Shown: in pieces, positions 62,555 to 64,000 of the stretch | Layout of the letters: each line of letters opens with the position of its first letter | Numbering within the stretch: position 1 is the first letter of the stretch | Assembly: GCA_965116665.1 (NCBI GenBank) | Contig: OZ220709.1 | Coordinates: 2,108,001 to 2,172,000, forward strand | Origin: Aldehydirespirator sp965116665 | GTDB lineage: Bacteria > Actinomycetota > Acidimicrobiia > Acidimicrobiales > Aldehydirespiratoraceae | Direction of reading: 5' to 3' | DNA: 64,000 bases | Notes under the pieces: generated by a model | The model's input: the letters and a program-made list of their open reading frames with translations, nothing else | What the model was told of the DNA's origin: nothing | The model's database searches: none | Made by a program: the position numbers and the translations under genes

Positions 62555-64000
62555 CTAGCGACGGCGGCGACTGAAGAGCGTTGACGGATCGACCGCCGAA
62601 GCCAGCCGGTTGAGCAGGTTCGCCTGCCGGCGGCACGCGCCGACCACCAGCGAACCCGCGACACCGGCCCTGATCGCCATCAACGACGGCGTCTCGCGGG
62701 CATAGCGCCCGTGCGTGGCGATGACGGCCAGCTCCTGTATGGGTCCCACTGCGGGACGGACCGCCACGACCCGGCGGGCCAGTTCTTGGGGGGTCTCCGA
62801 GGGCATGGGACTGAGTTCGACCAGCGCCAGCGCCTCGAGAACGCTGGTCCACCAGAAGTCGACCAATCCGGCCGGATCGTCGGCGAGGCGGTCTCTGCGC
62901 CTGCGCCACTGCAGGCGCTTGAGCAAAGGCACCAGTCCGACGGCCGACCCCAGCGCGAGCGCAGCCACCAGCGCGGGGCTGAGCCGGCGGGCGCCTCCAG
63001 AGTCCTCACCCCCCGAATCGGCGGCGGGCGAGGACTCAGACCGGCGGGCCAGACCCGAGCCCGCCTCGGAGTCGTCGCTGGAGGCACCGGCCGGGTCCGG
63101 TCCGGCGGAGCCCGGGCTTCCGGGTGCCTCGGCAGGCTCAAACCCCTGATCGAAGCCGGCCGCCGCGTCCCGGCCGGGACCCGCCTGGTCGGCGACATGG
63201 CCGGTGATGGCGAAGTCGCCGGGAGCGCCCCTGCCGGGCGTCGGCTCGAACCGGACCCAGCCGGTGCCCGCGAAGTACACTTCGGGCCAGGCGTGGGCAT
63301 TCCTGCCCCGCACGACGTAGGCGCCGTCGACGAAGGCCCCGTCGATGCTGCGCTCCGGCTGCCAGTCGCCCCAGGTGAATCCCACCGCGACCCGGGTCGG
63401 CAGGCCGATGCTGCGGGCCAGGGCCGCAAAGGCCGACGCGAACTGCTGGCAGTAGCCGGCCCGGACATCGAACAGGAAGTCCTCCAGGCCGTCGACTCCC
63501 TCGGTGTGGATTTCCAGGTCGTAGCGGAAACCGCCGTCCAGCCTGAAATGGTCTTGCAGCAGCAGCGCCCGGTGGTAGTCGGACCGTGCACCCGCGGTGA
63601 TCCGCTCCGCCTCGGAACGGACGAGTTCTTGCACATCGTCGGGCAGTTCGGTGTTCGTGGCCAGGAACCCTTCCTCCAGCATCGACGTCTCGGACCGGCG
63701 CAGGCGGTCAGGATCCCCGATCGCGGGCACTGCCGAGTCGACCGCGTAGATGAATCGTCTCGGTCCTGCTAGCGCGGCACGGCGCGACTTGATGAGCGAA
63801 CCCGAGAGAGCTTCGTATTCCATGGCCACCCCGCCGTCGTCGATGACCCGACGGAGTTCGTAGGCGGCCGGCAGGTACGAGTTCCCGAGTCCTGTCAGCA
63901 TCACTGTCTGCGACAGCTGGGTTCCCGACGCCGCCGACGGGTCCAGGGTGGCCGCCAGCGGCCCCGACACGTCCTCGTACTGCGAACGCGCCCTCCACGC
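62555..64000 (-). CDS. Transglutaminase-like membrane protein (TgpA-type), partial
   Basis: C-terminal part of a large membrane protein with a transglutaminase-like domain. The cysteine of the catalytic triad is in RAGYCQQFASAFAALAR and the histidine in RNAHAWPEVYF; the aspartate follows near GWVRFEPTPG. A single hydrophobic helix comes after it (about residues 325-345 of the visible part), then a DUF4129-like basic C-terminus. The frame is open to the window end, so the N-terminal membrane region lies outside. This family is common in actinobacteria, near DUF58 and MoxR genes. Confidence 0.9.
   Translation of the reverse strand, partial: AWRARSQYEDVSGPLAATLDPSAASGTQLSQTVMLTGLGNSYLPAAYELRRVIDDGGVAMEYEALSGSLIKSRRAALAGPRRFIYAVDSAVPAIGDPDRLRRSETSMLEEGFLATNTELPDDVQELVRSEAERITAGARSDYHRALLLQDHFRLDGGFRYDLEIHTEGVDGLEDFLFDVRAGYCQQFASAFAALARSIGLPTRVAVGFTWGDWQPERSIDGAFVDGAYVVRGRNAHAWPEVYFAGTGWVRFEPTPGRGAPGDFAITGHVADQAGPGRDAAAGFDQGFEPAEAPGSPGSAGPDPAGASSDDSEAGSGLARRSESSPAADSGGEDSGGARRLSPALVAALALGSAVGLVPLLKRLQWRRRRDRLADDPAGLVDFWWTSVLEALALVELSPMPSETPQELARRVVAVRPAVGPIQELAVIATHGRYARETPSLMAIRAGVAGSLVVGACRRQANLLNRLASAVDPSTLFSRRRR

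Overview
The window reads as a chromosome segment of a high-GC actinobacterium, most likely a member or relative of the Acidimicrobiia. Supporting signs are many GTG starts, a RamB-type regulator divergent from isocitrate lyase, an MtrAB-like two-component locus with a GerMN lipoprotein, DUF3040 and tandem DUF4389 proteins, and the phoH-ybeY-corC-era-uppS-recO-glyS-dnaG housekeeping run. The taxonomic call is inference; no rRNA is present.

Layout. 1-5470: 3' end of a zinc/manganese ABC permease, a UbiD decarboxylase coupled to an amidohydrolase, a CobW-type GTPase, a NYN-domain protein and tRNAs Lys(CTT), His and Arg(TCT). 5471-8490: a small accessory pocket between tRNA-Arg and aceA with an AAA/DUF4143 ATPase behind a three-unit 23-bp repeat, a 5'-truncated metzincin protease and a lipoprotein. 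It is marked by two pairs of direct repeats, one being the last 46 bp of aceA. 8490-25740: core genes: aceA/ramB, the phoH-to-dnaG cluster, tRNAs Asn and (CAT), two acyl-CoA dehydrogenases, a peroxiredoxin whose peroxidatic residue is encoded by in-frame TGA (probable selenocysteine), an inositol-phosphatase-like protein and two DUF4389 membrane proteins.

25821-36600: a mosaic accessory island directly downstream of tRNA-Val(TAC). It holds a frameshifted orphan gene, a giant DUF4062-helical-repeat-PIN-like-HTH-HTH protein translationally coupled to a HipA kinase, an internally deleted ISL3 transposase, a HigBA-like pair and a VapBC pair. A duplicated copy of the enoyl-CoA hydratase leader marks the inner and outer boundaries of its right half.

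36675-64000: core metabolism again: enoyl-CoA hydratase, CBS protein, TrpB2, DUF427, a three-gene NAD(P) transhydrogenase, acyl-CoA ligase, DyP peroxidase, a HAD nucleotidase, a Gfo/Idh/MocA oxidoreductase, a zinc-ribbon coiled-coil protein with a rearranged 5' end, RNase P RNA, trpD, queG, a GT4 glycosyltransferase, an SRPBCC protein, a glucokinase-phosphofructokinase pair, the MtrAB-like locus, dinB, DUF3040 and a transglutaminase-like protein running off the right edge. A dispersed GC-rich repeat family occurs at three intergenic places here.

The two most notable items are the probable selenoprotein peroxiredoxin with a SECIS-like hairpin (22252-22713) and the DUF4062/PIN/HTH-HipA operon (27747-33337), which looks like an expanded HipBA toxin-antitoxin or defence module.
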